Source: Flabesymbios commensalis
Lineage: Eukaryota; Annelida; Polychaeta; Terebellida; Flabelligeridae
Direction of reading: 5' to 3'
DNA: 64,000 nt
Assembly: GCA_964017125.1 (NCBI GenBank)
Contig: OZ024914.1
Span: 21,758,282 to 21,822,281 of the forward strand
In this document: in pieces, positions 1-14,300 of the stretch
Layout: each line of letters begins with the position of its first letter
How positions within the stretch are numbered: position 1 is the first letter of the stretch
Program-made: the position numbers and the translations under genes
The notes under the pieces: model-generated
The model's database searches: none
Seen by the model: the letters and a program-made list of their open reading frames with translations, nothing else
Told to the model about the DNA's origin: nothing

Positions 1-1597
1 TGAAGGTTTATATGGGCACATAACTATAATGTCTGTATCCTTCTCCACCTCACAACCCGCGAAGGACAATTCGACCTGCAATTAATGTGTAGGCTAATAT
101 TTATTTTCAAAATCCTCATACAAACGTGGTCATGTGAATTATATAATATTGTGTTTTGCATGGATTTTGAAACCAGAACATCATGTAATCGAGATGAATA
201 ATCATGTCAATGTAGCAAGCACACAATGCACTTTATCTTTGTCAGCGTTAGTTTCCCTGTGCCCGCACGTATTCGAAAATTTACCACAAAATAAAAATAT
301 ATTTTTTCCCCAAATTAGCATATTTCCATATCATTTCATCATGTTTATGGTGCTCATTGATAAAGTGATGAAAGTAAACAATTTGATGATTTAGAGAGCT
401 AGTATTTATTTTCGAAATCCTCAGTATCTGACAGTCAGACTAAAAGTAAAGTATGTATTTCCTTTACACATATATCTAGATTGTTGTGAGAATAATAAGC
501 ATGATAATAAATTCCTAATAGGACCAACACACTTTTTATAGTAAGAGTGATTTCAGTATTTGTTCATCTTTCTCAGATATTTGTTCAGCTTTGTTTGGAC
601 GACCTCATTAACTTTTCCAGAAATAAGGCCAAAATAGTTTTTATTTATTTTTTTCTCCCTCTCTCATGAGATTTTGTTTTTTCGCTCATCAAAGACAGAG
701 AAAAATTAGAGGGCTTATGTATAGTAAAAGTTGCACTACATGGCATGGCAGTGATCCATTAAAAATTGCGTCCTCTAGAATCTTTCCTATCAGAAAGTTC
801 ATCATTAACTCAGAAAGTTCATCATTAAACTGTCAAAACAAACTCCGAATCGTAGCTAATACAAGATGCCATATTTAACACATCAGAGGTTAGGATTAGG
901 CCTAAGTCTGGAGTCAATTGGTCTAAATTATAATGTGATCAAAGTAAATAGAAACACTTTCACTGATAAGACATATTTTGTCAGATTATCATCACTCACA
1001 AAATGAGTTCAGAGATATTTCTGAAGACCTGACACTCTTCTGCTGTGATAGCCTACGTCTCTAGAGTGAATGATCAAGTAACGTCTGACTAGAACAGCCC
1101 GGTGCCTTCTCCAACTTACATACATGTTTGCTCACAGAGTCAGCATAGAACAATCCGGGTGACCTCCTCCGGACGTGTAGATTCACAGACTCAACTTCAT
1201 AGATTAATACCATTGACTAGAATCATCCATATCTAGGTCATTATCAAGGACACAATGTGAAATACACGTGGAATCTATGATCCTTATAAATAGATGTACA
1301 GATCTATGAATCCAAAAGAAATCAAGAATATATATCTGACAAATGTCCATGAGTGTTCAGTTCAAATGTAGTTATACACGCTGTAGCAATGTGTCGTTCC
1401 AACGTCAATGTTTCAGCTTTCACACTATTATTAAGCTTTGTAGTAACATTTAAAAGCCAAGTTGGAAAATCGCCCATCTGGTGAAACAAGATGAGTTGAC
1501 GTCAAAGCCATAGCTGCGACAAAGCAGCTCGTTCTCTAGTGTGGTGTAATTGAACTGTTAAATCGAAGCCAGTGAAATTACATCTTGTATAGGAGAA
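1..1597. other. 3' flank of the ankyrin-repeat gene; no gene seen
   Basis: AT-rich. Contains a 19-bp direct repeat near 795-835 (AGAAAGTTCATCATTAA) and one TAGGCCTA at 897. Open frames of 70-86 codons have no recognisable similarity. Confidence 0.5.
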
Positions 1598-1601
1598 TTA
1601 A

Positions 1602-1827
1602 CCCTTATCCTGCTAAATTACATAATTTAAATTCTCACCCGATTGAATTTGAATCTCACTACCGCAACCCACAACTTCAAGTGGCTGAAAATTACACATA
1701 TTTGTTTAATTTGACACCAAAAATTTGCAAATATTGATGCTTAAACACTCATTCCATTCTCAAAAGTGATTTAATCGGATGATAAAACGGATTAAAATAA
1801 CTGTAGTGGTGATCAGCAGGCAAAGGG
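1602..1827 (+). mobile_element. Family C MITE, complete copy with TTAA on both sides
   Basis: Flanked by TTAA at 1598-1601 and 1828-1831. Starts CCCTTATCCTGCTAAA and ends GCAGGCAAAGGG. An inner hairpin pairs CACTTGAAGTTGTG-like arms around a CGCGGTAGCG-type core. TTAA duplication with CCC/GGG ends is typical of piggyBac-type elements; no transposase is present. Confidence 0.75.
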
Positions 1828-1958
1828 TTAATGTGTAATATAATCTGAAACAGATACACCAGACCAGCGCTGTGGAAATGTCTGCTGGATTAGGTGATAG
1901 CAGAGCCGAAGCAAAAAGCTCAGGTAAGATTTATAAACTGCTATCTCCCCGGGATATA

Positions 1959-2303
1959 TCATTGCTTGGTGATACCATTAGATACAGATTCCACATTTCT
2001 TTTTGGGGTTGACGGGCAGTGAGTAGGACTGGGAGCTATTGCTCTGTCAAATTTGGGGGCCCCTTTAGGTCTGGCACCACCCTGATGGCCCTCTTTATTC
2101 CCACCACTTGTCGTCCTGGCTGCTACATCACCGTTTGTATCTGTACCCGCACCAACAGACTCGTTATCGTAGGTACCGGTAGGTGTCGTGGGACTGTCGC
2201 CACCTGTCGCTTGTTGTCGCACTCGGAGCTCGTACTCTTCCAATAATTTGCTAACAGCCAGGTAACCTTGCTGCATTGCGACATCTTTCGCCAAAGATCC
2301 ATT
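1959..2303 (-). CDS. Terminal coding exon: capping ankyrin repeat and low-complexity tail
   Basis: Acceptor TTTCCTGCAG sits just upstream on the minus strand; the exon opens AAT GGA TCT (NGS) in phase 0 and stops with TGA at 1961-1959. It encodes 114 residues. The first ~26 form a last ankyrin repeat without the TPLH tetrapeptide (SLAKDVAMQQGYLAV), as is usual for a C-terminal cap. The remainder is rich in G, S, T, P and N, has several S/T-P sites and is probably disordered. I did not place a polyadenylation signal; TTTATT and TTTAAT occur downstream on the plus strand but are common in AT-rich DNA. Confidence 0.85.
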   Translation of the reverse strand, partial: NGSLAKDVAMQQGYLAVSKLLEEYELRVRQQATGGDSPTTPTGTYDNESVGAGTDTNGDVAARTTSGGNKEGHQGGARPKGAPKFDRAIAPSPTHCPSTPKRNVESVSNGITKQ

Positions 2304-5300
2304 CTGCAGGAAACAGAAATGATGTCTTAATAAATTTTAGCTGGAAATACAGCACATTCCATATTGACATACCAGTCAATAATGTATAATATCTGTATAT
2401 AGTTTAAGTTATATAATCAGACGGTAAGATTTCGTTTACAAAATGTAATATCCATCTGCTTAGCATGAATACACAATCATGATATATGTACACATAATGC
2501 ACAATCTATTTCTTATTTTCCTTAGTTATGATTCACAAAACTGGCATTGGCAGCAATAAAACAACTAGTTGAATTAATACATGTATAGCTGTTTTATAAT
2601 TAGACCGCTTACATTAAGATATATAAAATGATGTTCACAACAATAACCAGGTGACTCGTATGCATTTATATGTTATGTCGTATGAAGCTGAGCCGTTTCG
2701 TTACTAGTCATAATTTTAGTAACAACTACACTATTCGGTTAGTTTAGAAGAAATGTCAGTTTTGCTGCTGATAAAATAAAGTTATGTGATTTGAAGTGTC
2801 ATTAAAAAAACAATAGATTGTCACACATAACGACAGAGCGTGGTTTATTTTATAATTCTATTCTATCCAGACTTACCAGAGTGGGTATAGTGGGGTCAGC
2901 TCCGTGGGCCAGTAACAGAGTTACGATCTCCTGGTGTCCTATCTGAGCCGCCATGTAAATAGGAGTAAAATTATCCTGAAACACACACACAAATCAACAA
3001 GTGGCATCAATTGAATCGTATTATTCGGGTTCAAGATATAATGTATGCGATACTAAACTAATTCGATACTAAACTAATTATGAAATAAAATATGCAAAGC
3101 TTCCTTCAATTAATTAGTTACATTTTTTATCATATATTTTTTTTGTTTTTAAATAAAAAGATAATTTTCAAGCAGAATTTTCCGGTAGTACGTTATAAAT
3201 CAATTTCCATGTAAATTTGCATAAAGAACTGGTGAGATATTTGAGAAAGTGTGCCAAACATTTTTCTCAGTGCACACGTGGACTCTTCCTGAAGAAAGGT
3301 AGCGGGTGCATTGTCATTACTACATATATGTCATGCTTTTATTTGCTCCTACTTATCATATTTACATACAGACTTACACCAAGTAGCTTATTGTATTTTG
3401 AAATCCCTGCTACTTCACGACAGCTCTGTTAAAAGGATTGCCTGGGAAAACAGCTACTATTCATTGATCTACATGGCTCATTACAGCCTGTCATGTCTGT
3501 TTACATAAATATGTCACTAGGGATGGGAGTATTTACTTAGAAACGTTGCTGACTGCCTGACTACTGACTGACTGACTGACTGACTGACTGACCAACAAAC
3601 CGACCGACCGACCGACCGACCGCCCGCCCGACCAACCGACCGATTGACCGACCGACCGACCGACCGAACGACCGACAGACAGACAGACAGACAGACAGAC
3701 TGACAGACAGACAGACAGGCAGACAGACCAGACAGACAAACAGAGAGACCGATCGCACGTCCAAACTCACTCACTCACTCACTCACTCACTCACTCACTC
3801 ACTCACTCACTCACTCACTCACTCACTCACTCACTCACTCACTCACTCACTCACTCACTCACAAATAAACGTACTTCTCTCTTCTCTCTTTTTCACTCAC
3901 TCACTTACCCCACAGTCTTTAGATTCTGAGTTGACCTTGGCACCAGATCTAAGCAGTAGCTTCACAATATCAGTCTGACCAGATAGAGCTGCCACGTGTA
4001 GAGGGGTGTTGCCTCTCTAGAACATAGAACAAAATGAGAAATAAAAAAAAAGCAAACATTATAAAAATGTATATTATTTATATCGTTGTGTATGCTAAAT
4101 GAGTAAATGAAATAAATCGGGCTTTAGGCCACCTTTGTGCACATATAGGCTAAACTGGGCCAGGAGAACCTCCTGATGATGGTGAGATAAATGAGATGAC
4201 ACTGTCCTCCAGACACAGGGTTCGAAATTCGAGCCCTGGTGGTCTGAGGCCGATCACGCTACCTCTCGGTCACGAAACCTCCCGACAATACTGAGTTTCA
4301 CACGTGGATGGGGAAGAAACATTTATGTTTCTTTCAAGCCGCCGAGACCGGGAACCGAACCCCGAACTCTAGCGTGAAAGGCAGCGGTGCTAACCACTAC
4401 CCTAGGGCCCCCGCCCACTAAATGAGTAAATCAGTGGCGGAAACGCCAATACTGACTGGCCCTATCAAAGACGTAGATGGTCAATCACTTATCAACCAAC
4501 CGGATAAATAATCCACTGTGTTCATTCTGTGTAATTGCCAGAGAGTTGGGTGCTCACTGCAGCGGGCATATCGAGTCGTGAAGTTTTACAACAAAATTAA
4601 TAACAAGACATAGTAGGTTTTAAATAGAACATCAGCTGGCACATTCTGTATTCAATGCACCTAAGGAAACTACGATCCTTTTTTAAATAACAACTGAATG
4701 ACGGGCTGATCTCGCCATGTGTTACAGATGTAGTCACTCACCAAATTATCAGTAGGATACTAAAAGGTACTATACATGGTCAACTATATATTACATGTAA
4801 GCCAGATGAATGAAGTATCGCGCAGCTAATTTACTACATTGCCAGATGAATGAAGTATCGTTCAGCTAATTTACCACGACCTGGATACCACGATCTAAAT
4901 GGTATTTTTTGGCAATTTCTCCAGGTTACATGTAGGCGAGAGCGTGATGGTTGGCATCCGAGGTTGAATGGATTTGAGCGTGTGAGATTTGCCAGAGAAG
5001 AAAGGCATTGGAGCAATGTTGGGTGCACATAGAGCCAATTTACATCAAACATTTGCCTTGCGCGCGTCCAATATTGAGCCAATTCAGAGTTACACAGTGT
5101 CTGTATTTAGATTTTTGTTTGGTCGTTCATTCTCTATCAAACATTCATTATTCTCACCTGTTACTAACACACACACGCTCCGCGTCACCACGCTGGGTGT
5201 GAACTATGAAAGAGGCCTTATATCAACCGCTCAGGGTTGTTTTTGTGAAGGGTAATAACGGAACATTCACACAACGCTGTTTCAAAGTTGGGCCAGCGTC

Positions 5301-8300
5301 GATGACAGTGGGCCAACATTGAAACAGCATTGGGTGAATACCCCGTGTTTGCTGGGTAACACCGTCAACATATGAATAATTCAGCGACCAGCTACACATA
5401 TCAGCACACAAAACATGCCAGAAAGTCATCAAGTATCCCTTTTTTCCCGGCTGTACCTTTATCATGTTTATGGTTTAATCTGATCCTTCTGTCCTACATA
5501 TATCATATGCCACAGCATTTCTTTTTTATCACCCGGTATATGTCTCTTATATGCCATGGATGGATTTTGAACATTAAATAACTTCCATGTTTCATATTTC
5601 ACATTTAATGTTTTACAAAAAAACATCATTTTAGCGATGAAAATTCCAGCATCCCAGCCACTTATGCATACTCGGAGTCGAAGCTAAACGATTGAATATG
5701 TCACACTAAAATATTTAAAGATTATATTAGCAGAATTTAAATATGTCTAAGCGTTCTTACTGAATATAACTATATCCTGTTAAATGGCCTATTTGTATGA
5801 AGAGACATAGAATAGCAAATGAGAATTACGTCAGCAATTCCATCCAAATGTGCATTTCTGCTTGAATGGCAGGTGTGATCCTTATCCACTCTTTACAAGG
5901 CTTACTTTGCAGATGGTAAATTAAAGTATCTGCTTTTGGTTTTAGGTGATCTGTGGTGGCAGATAGACCTACTGACACATTATACTGATTCTGACGATGT
6001 AATGGGAGATCAACACGCTATTATCAGTTTGATATCAATAACTATACATTTCACTAGATTTTCAGTTTTCAATATATTGGCCAATATATTTCAATATATT
6101 GCTGGGCCAGCGGCGTAGACTGTGAACCAACTTTAAACCAGCATCGGGTTGAAGTAACATGTTGGTTGGGATATCTCGACAACACCTGGAAATATCCCCC
6201 TATTTGCGTATAAGGACCTTTTACTGATTCTCAATTATATTATAGCCATATATTACTGAGCATATACAAGACATTATGAAGCAGCTACGTCGTCCCTAAC
6301 ATATCAAATATGCTAGTTGTGGGCGCACCTGTATTGAGATTTATCTATGGATTACACCAATATTTGTGAGTTTTTTATGACAAGCCAAGAAGTAGCCCTT
6401 ATTAGCATTAACTTTGAGCTATTCTGAGCAGCCAGTTGTTTTTTATCATTATGTGATCCTGTATTATATATTGCTCGCTTGCATCAAATGTTTATATCTG
6501 ATAATAATAATATTATGACAAATACAACCCTTGCATTTCAAGACACGTCAATACTGATGACAATAGTGATCGCTTATAATGTCATTGAAATCCAACAATG
6601 AGCAGATACATGTAGAAGAAACCTGTCCTGTATTTTTCATGCGTGCGGAGTGGCATTCAATCTTAGGGGTGTCGGTGGTAATCGTGCCAAGTAGGTCTGG
6701 TTATGGGGTCATTTAGGCGGCTTGTAGCTGTAAATGATCAGAAAAACTGCAAGAGGAACCGTGATGTGGCAAACATTAGGTTTGGTAAGGCTGGGAACAC
6801 TTTGTTCAGTATCGCATAGCAAAATGCTATGCGATTCTGCCAATTTGCTAATCAAAATCTTTAATTTTTTGAGCAAAATATGTATAAATCGATGATAAGG
6901 ATGTCTGGCCAGTTACATCTTGGAAAAGAAAATTTGCTAATCAATTTTTTTTTATTTGTCCCTCGTTCAGATCACGGTAATCATAGAAATAAGCTAGAGT
7001 TGGATCACAGCCATGTTCCTTGTGTCTGTTTCAAAGACGCTAATAACACATTATCATGATTATACTGATCATACTATATTGATTACCCAGCGAACAAGAT
7101 TAGGTGACCGAAAGTTTGAAAGATATTATGTATGTATACACCAAGTTTCACATGAGTTTCTGTTTCTGCAAATCGCCGGGTGTGAGGGAACAACTTATTG
7201 CAGCGCTCTCCATGCACACAGGATGGGAGGCTGGCGTGGTGCTTGTCAGGCACATTCGCAGATTCTTCCTCCGCTATGGTATCAGGTTGTCAAAAAAACA
7301 AGTGGTCACAAGACACCGTGTGGATGATTAAGAGCTTACATTACCGAACCTATGATCATTTCTTACGGAAAGATTAATTTGAGCACAATCGCTATAATGC
7401 AGTGGTGAAAAAAATTAACTTTGGCGGGTAACAGTTAGTTGACGGTTTAATGTTTGCATTATACGTCAGTGTTCAAATGCGGAATTGTCACCTTTGAATC
7501 TTGTAGAAACATTTTATCTTCACGTCCCTGTATCATTTATTGCAGTGATATGCACAGTCTGAGTTTATCTGGTCATAGTTTATAATTCGCCATTTTCAAA
7601 CATAATAATTATCAAATAGATAAGATCATATCAGCTCAATACAATTTAAACATGAATCGTTTGGTTGTTCTAGTTGAATTAAACAATCCATATTATGTCA
7701 ATATGTATATTCCCTTTTACTGTAGTCGAAAACCAATAGTCGCTCATTCAATATTTCTTCAGTGTGGCTTGATGGTAGGAGTGGGGATACATGGAAATAT
7801 CAAGTTGTTCACAGATCATGTGAGTTTTGATCAGGCCTCCTAACACAGCTTGCTTCCAGCAGGCTGATATCCCGCGGAATAAATCCATCATTAGATAAAT
7901 GACATGGATGAGGGTTAGTATTATCTCTGCCTCTAATTATAGTGTTATCAGGACTGGGATAATCTAACATGCTGATTAATGTTGTTATCACTAAAATTAT
8001 GGGCCATGGAATTATTACTGTCAACAGTATAGCAAAACTGGGCTTGGGGCAAATTTCTTTGTTTGTGCAGTTAATGAGGATAATTTGTGGGTTGTTAAAA
8101 AAGCTTCGTTTGTGACAAGTTCCTCGTCGGGGTAATATCCAGCTTGAAAACTCACCCTGAAGGAGGCCCTGAGCAAAGTCAAGCAGAGTTTTTTGTGTCT
8201 CTCCTTCAGGGTTAGCAATAAACGTATCAAACTACACAGCACACTATGTGATGGTGGCCATCTTGATTTTTTTTCGATCAAACCTTTAGCTGACGGGTAA

Positions 8301-11300
8301 CCGTATGGTGTCCTTCATCAAACCTATCAAGCTTGAATTTACGATTGTCATCTTCATCCACTACAAGCCGTTGTAGTGGATGAGGATGATTTGAAGTGGG
8401 TGATAAATGAACAAAATATATTATTATTATGATAACAGTTTCATGAATATGCTGAAATTTTGTCATTTTTCAGAGATGCGAAATGATGCTTTGATGCATC
8501 GTGAAAGCTTAAAGGGTTAGGAAAACATCAGGGTATTTTTCGAGACAATAATGTCAACCTACTAAATGATTAGTTCAGCCGCATTTCACGCGTCAGAACT
8601 AGTCTCGGTATGACATGTATAATAATAACAGATTAATCAACGTGGTTGATTACAAAAAAACTATGATAACAATGGGGCATGTCTGACTGCAATTAACGCC
8701 AGGGATAATATCACGCCTAGTCAACAGGATTGTGTTTATAATGGATCAATCTTGTTGAATATGTGAGAGTATTTTTCTTGTTGGATTAGGAATATCATAG
8801 TTATATTCCACTGAAACAATGATAACACGAGTGTAGGGCCTAACTCATGTTCTGTGACATAGACATATGATGATAAATCAAAGTCTGATCAAATAACAAA
8901 CCACTGTATAACAGTTTATCGCTGTCGTCACGTAATGTCGCCTTGCCGTATACAAAATATAAAAATACACCCCCCCCCCCGCTAACATGTGAATGAGGTG
9001 GAGCACCAAGTGTAAAAAAATTATCCGTCATGCCTCACTGATTTCTCAATCAAAACATCAAAACTAAGCCAAACTTATTTTCATTAGAGAATAATTCTAA
9101 TACAACTGCATATAATAAATTATATAATTATGTATGACATAATATGTGCAGAATATGTGCAGAATCGGCTGAAAACGCGTGGTCAGTGTGGTAATTTTAA
9201 TAATCGACTTTATTTCTATCAAATGCGATGGCCATATTTGTCTATTTTCACCATCAACATAATATATATTATATAAACGACCAGTGGTCATCAGTTTTCC
9301 GCACCATGGTAACTTTTGCATTTTCTATATAATTATGTCCGGCCTACGGCCGGTATCATATTAGGTTTATTTTGCCTGAGCTTGTTTTCTATTTAGGGGA
9401 AAGAGGGGCGCTGTGAGTGGGAAACGGTTCACATTTCCGTACACCAGTCCTTATAAACATGTGCAATATAACGTTTGAGGTCCTTGGGTTAAGTAGCCTA
9501 CTTTTGGCTTTGACAAGTGTTCAGAAAAAAAATATACACGATTATATTTGTGGTTAAGGGCTTAAAGGGCTAGAATAATGTTGGCCAAGCGTCGAACACG
9601 GTGGTCCAGCATTACATCAGCATTGGGCCAATGTATCGTGTTATCTGTCATTTCTGAAGCGTCACCAGCATAATGCAGCAGTCGGCAAGCACGGTACAAT
9701 CACCCAATGCTGTTTCACTGACGAGCCAGCGGCGAAGACTGTGGGTCAACATTGAAACAGCATTGGGTGAACGCCACGTCTTTGCGCATAGTATGCAGCA
9801 GACCCAGTGATATATTAGTGTTGGGCCAGCGTCGTAGCCGATTGACCGACATTGAACATGCAATAGGCTCCGACGCTGGCCCAACATTGAACCGGAATTT
9901 GGTGGGTGGGACTATATCCTCTGTAAGAGGTATATCGTAGACAAGTATTGAATGAAATTTGGCCATTTGGTTTAGACAATTTTAAGCCGATTTTTTGTCT
10001 ATGGAACTCAAACAGATAAAAGCCGGACCTCGGAGTTCGGGAACTCGTTTTCTAGTATTATTTTCGTGTTGTTGATTCAAATACCATCATAAATGTACCA
10101 CCATAACAAAACACGATGGAAATCATGGAGCACTTCTCCATTCAGATTTATAATTCGCTGCAGATCGTGAATGGGTTCAAGCACTTGAAGTGATCGACAA
10201 CACAGTGTCTAAGACTACGTGAACTGTTTGCAAAGAACGAGATGCGCATGTCTGGAATAAAGTCCTTGGTCAGCCTCGCCTTTATATACCTCAGCCTCGA
10301 TTCCAGTCCAGCACTGATCGCCATTAATCGGCAGACCAATTCTACGCATGCGCCATTTCGATGCAGAAAACACAGGGAGGCATTGCTAATTTATTCCATT
10401 AACGGAAATCAAAACCACGCCGTGTGGACGGACATACTCTGGTGCAATCAAATCCCGGGGAGCAACCAGCCGCATCCAGTCCCTCGGTGCGTATATGCCG
10501 TCACCTTGAATCCAGCTAATACAAAACATTGAGCCAATACTGGGTTAATGGTGGGAAAGCGTCGAAGACAGTGTGCTAGCAATAATCCAACGTCTGGTGA
10601 ACATCGCATGTTTACAAAAGTAGCAATTGAAGTGGGTGGACAATATTAAATATATTAGAGTCAAATGAGTCACTCAATAAAAGTATAGATAGCACTCATA
10701 AATTTGATCAACATCTCAGAGAAGCAGAGAACAGTATTGAAATATTTGAGTACTTTATATAACGCTATATACAATCCTTTGATTTTGTGCATTTCGTATT
10801 GTATAGAGATAAGAGGCAATGTATGTAATATGTAATAAATGTATTAATTAGAGACTGATAAGCTGCCGAATTTACATTCATCCATGATCACAAACATTAT
10901 CATTGTTAGCATTAATATACATGACATAATATATTAAAATTCTGTTAATTTACTTTCTGAATTATATTGCGATATTTGCACCATGTGTACATACATAGAG
11001 AAACGATTAACATACATGTATGTTTCAGATAATACACTGTATTATTTCTATGTAATATGGGTCTGTGCTTTTGGCTCTCACTAAGACCAGTTTTCCAGAG
11101 CGCAATTGGTTGCCTTGAGCTGAGACGAATGAGAGACAAATGTCTGTCTGAATGGCACGATTTATCTCCTGAGCGCTGGCACGACATTGAGCTAGCATTA
11201 TATGATATCTGTCTATTGGCCACGGTCATTTCTCCTCTCGCACTGTCATACTAAAGACAGGGCATGTTATCTGTTATGCAATGTACAAATGTCAGAGATA

Positions 11301-14300
11301 TTATGGCTTTTCTATGTTTCTGTCATTTGAAACTGAAAGTGAACGAGCCTCCAAGTTTAGCGTGACAGGCGGGTCCCGCACTCATCCACAACCACTACAG
11401 AAAATAAATCTTGTACATATAATAATATTATTTTTTATTTTATTCATTCTTATTAAAAATGTACCGATACTTTGTATTCAATGCTGAAATAAATCTTGTT
11501 GGGAATAAAGTGTGATATTAATGTGAGTCTAAGTGAAACGCATCGAGAGGTAATGTTTTTAGTACAAGAGCCTCGTTGTGGCTGTAGCCTGGTAGCTGTA
11601 ATCCTCTCAGACTTTGTGTCAGTACCGTTGTACGGGTTTTGTCTAGTTAAAAAAATCCAAAAATCCGAGAAAAACTCGGAAGTGGGTGGGTGGGTCAAGC
11701 CCCAACTGGGATTTCTTTTTTTTTGGAAATATTGTGTTTTTTGTGTTGTTTGTTTCCAAAAAAAAATTAAAAGAATGGTTCGGCGGGTGTGGTCCGGACA
11801 ATCCCAGTTTTTCTCGGATTTTTGGAATTTTTTTAACTTGACAAGATCCCTTAGTGACGCTACTCTCGTCCCCACCGTTTTATCTCTACATATTGTGTTG
11901 TCGAACAAGCCGAGTTATTTGCACAACTAAACGTTCTCCATCTTGATAACCTCTGACACAGTATTGTCAGCTGCCTTGGCTCTGGGATTACAGGTTGGTT
12001 CAAAAGGTTTGATCTGCATCTTGTGCACATATTGGAATATAGAAAAACTTGTAGGGATTTTCATTCAAATTCAATTTTTTACACTATTGGAGTAGGTATG
12101 TAACAATTTTTGGTTGAGTTGTGCACTTCCGGAAAGAAGCACCAAAATTGGTCACACAAGAAACGGACTGCTGATGCATGTGGACACATTAAACAAGACT
12201 TATTTGCACTTATAGAAGTCATTTCATACTTAGAAAAATATAGTAAACTTGGTGGTGAGACAAATCATATCACAGTTGGTATGACGAGTATAGCACTGTG
12301 ACCAAATGCAAATATAGTTGTTCTTAATCTGTTTTATCAACAGGTCAAATTACAGTTATTGGGAAATAAATGAGTGTTTAATGCCAATGAGTGTTTGCCA
12401 ATATTTGGTCTTAGATTGAACAAATATGAGTAATTTTCACCAGCTTGAAGTTGTGGGTCGCGGTAGCGAGACACAACTTCAAGTGGGTGAAAATTTTAAT
12501 TATTTAATTTAGCGCTTTAGAGATTAACGTACAAAAAATGAACTTATTATGGATCTTGTTAAATGACAGATACACAAGGGAGATGATTCATTCCAGCTGT
12601 AACAATAAAATGTTTAGCCAGCCTGTGTAAGGGGAATCCCTGAACATGATCAAGTTATCTCCCAGACTTCTCCCAAATCAGATGATAAACCTTGCTTGTC
12701 GTCTGTTATGTCTTTATTGTGAACAAACCCTATGCTTCAATTGGATTTCTCAGTCCGTTACAATGATGGCGAAAAATAACATGATGTCTGGAATTTTCTG
12801 ACATGTCCAGAAGTGAACATAATTATCACATAACTATTGTAAAATTATCTGATCTGGATTATCTTGGCCAACTTTATTTTCAATTCAATTCAAATTTTTT
12901 AAACCTTGGATTTATTAACTAACTTTGTGACATCATTATAATTTACGGGATCTCCTCGGATAAAGCACTCATTTTAATTAAAATGTACCTAATGGCTTTA
13001 TGATAATCGTCATAGCGAATAATAATTCATGTCATTGCCAACACTATTTAGTAGTTCATTTTATACATTTCCATAATTAGTTATCACATCACAATTCAGC
13101 CAATTAAGCTATCAGTGCATCTGAGTTCCAATGAATACGGACACATGACAACGTATAACTGTAAATAGGTATAAAACCTGGTCACACATGTCATCACAAG
13201 TGTCTTAGTTAGCTCATTTCACTTCATTTGAATACCTATGTTATAGGTCTACGGTCATTACACTATTTTAGTCTTTCAGTGCGAGGATCGACTTTAGACT
13301 CAGCAGTTAATTTTAGATCGTCCATATACACATTGCTGGTCAGACAGTTTAATATAGATCGTCCATATACACAGGGCTGGAAATACAGTTTAATTTTAGA
13401 TCGTCAATATACACATTGCTGGTCAGACAGTTTAATATAGATCGTCCATATACACAGGGCTGGAAATACAGTTTAATTTTAGATCGTCCATATACACATG
13501 AATGGACAGTGATTTTAATTTTAGATCGTCCATATACACAAGGCTGGTCAGACAGTTTAATTTTAGATCTTCCATATGAACATTGCTGGCCAGACAGTCA
13601 ATTTAGATTGTCCATATACACATAGCTGGTCAGACAGTTTAATTTAGATCGTCCATATACATATAGCTGGTAAGCCAGTTTAACTTGGAACATCAATATA
13701 CACATTGCTGTATATCGTTGATATACACGTGGATTGTCACACAGTTTATTTTTAGATCGTCCATATACACATTGCTGGCCAGACAGTTTAATTTTAGATC
13801 GTCCGCCAACACTATTTAGTAGTTCATTTTATACATTTCCATAATTAGTTATCACATCACAATTCAGCCAATTAAGCTATCGGTGCATCTGAGTTCCAAT
13901 GAATACGGACACATGACAACGTATAACTGTAAATAGGTATAAAACCTGGTCACACATGTCATCACAAGTGTCTTAGTTAGCTCATTTCACTTCATTTGAA
14001 TACCTATGTTATAGGTCTACGGTCATTACTCTATTTTAGTCTTTCAGTGCGAGGATCGACTTTAGACTCAGCAGTTAATTTTAGATCGTCCATATACACA
14101 CTGCTGGTCAGACAGTTTAATATAGATCGTCCATATACACAGGGCTGGAAATACAGTTTAATTTTAGATCGTCCATATACACATTGCTGGCCAGACAGTT
14201 TAATTTTAGATCGTCCGTATACACCTGGCTGGTCAGACAGTTAATTTAGATCGTCCATATACACATAGCTGGTCAGACAGTTTAATTTTAGATCATCCGT

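Noticed and set aside
3517-3774. CLSV/GRSV-repeat open frames
   Set aside because: Compound microsatellite in an intron.
11453-11930. Complementary 151- and 144-codon open frames
   Set aside because: Caused by an internal inverted repeat; no protein similarity or splice signals.
13228-14244. Repeated RPYTQGW-type open frames, looking like a repeat protein
   Set aside because: The 42-bp satellite unit is a multiple of three, so frames stay open; units vary in length and break the frame.
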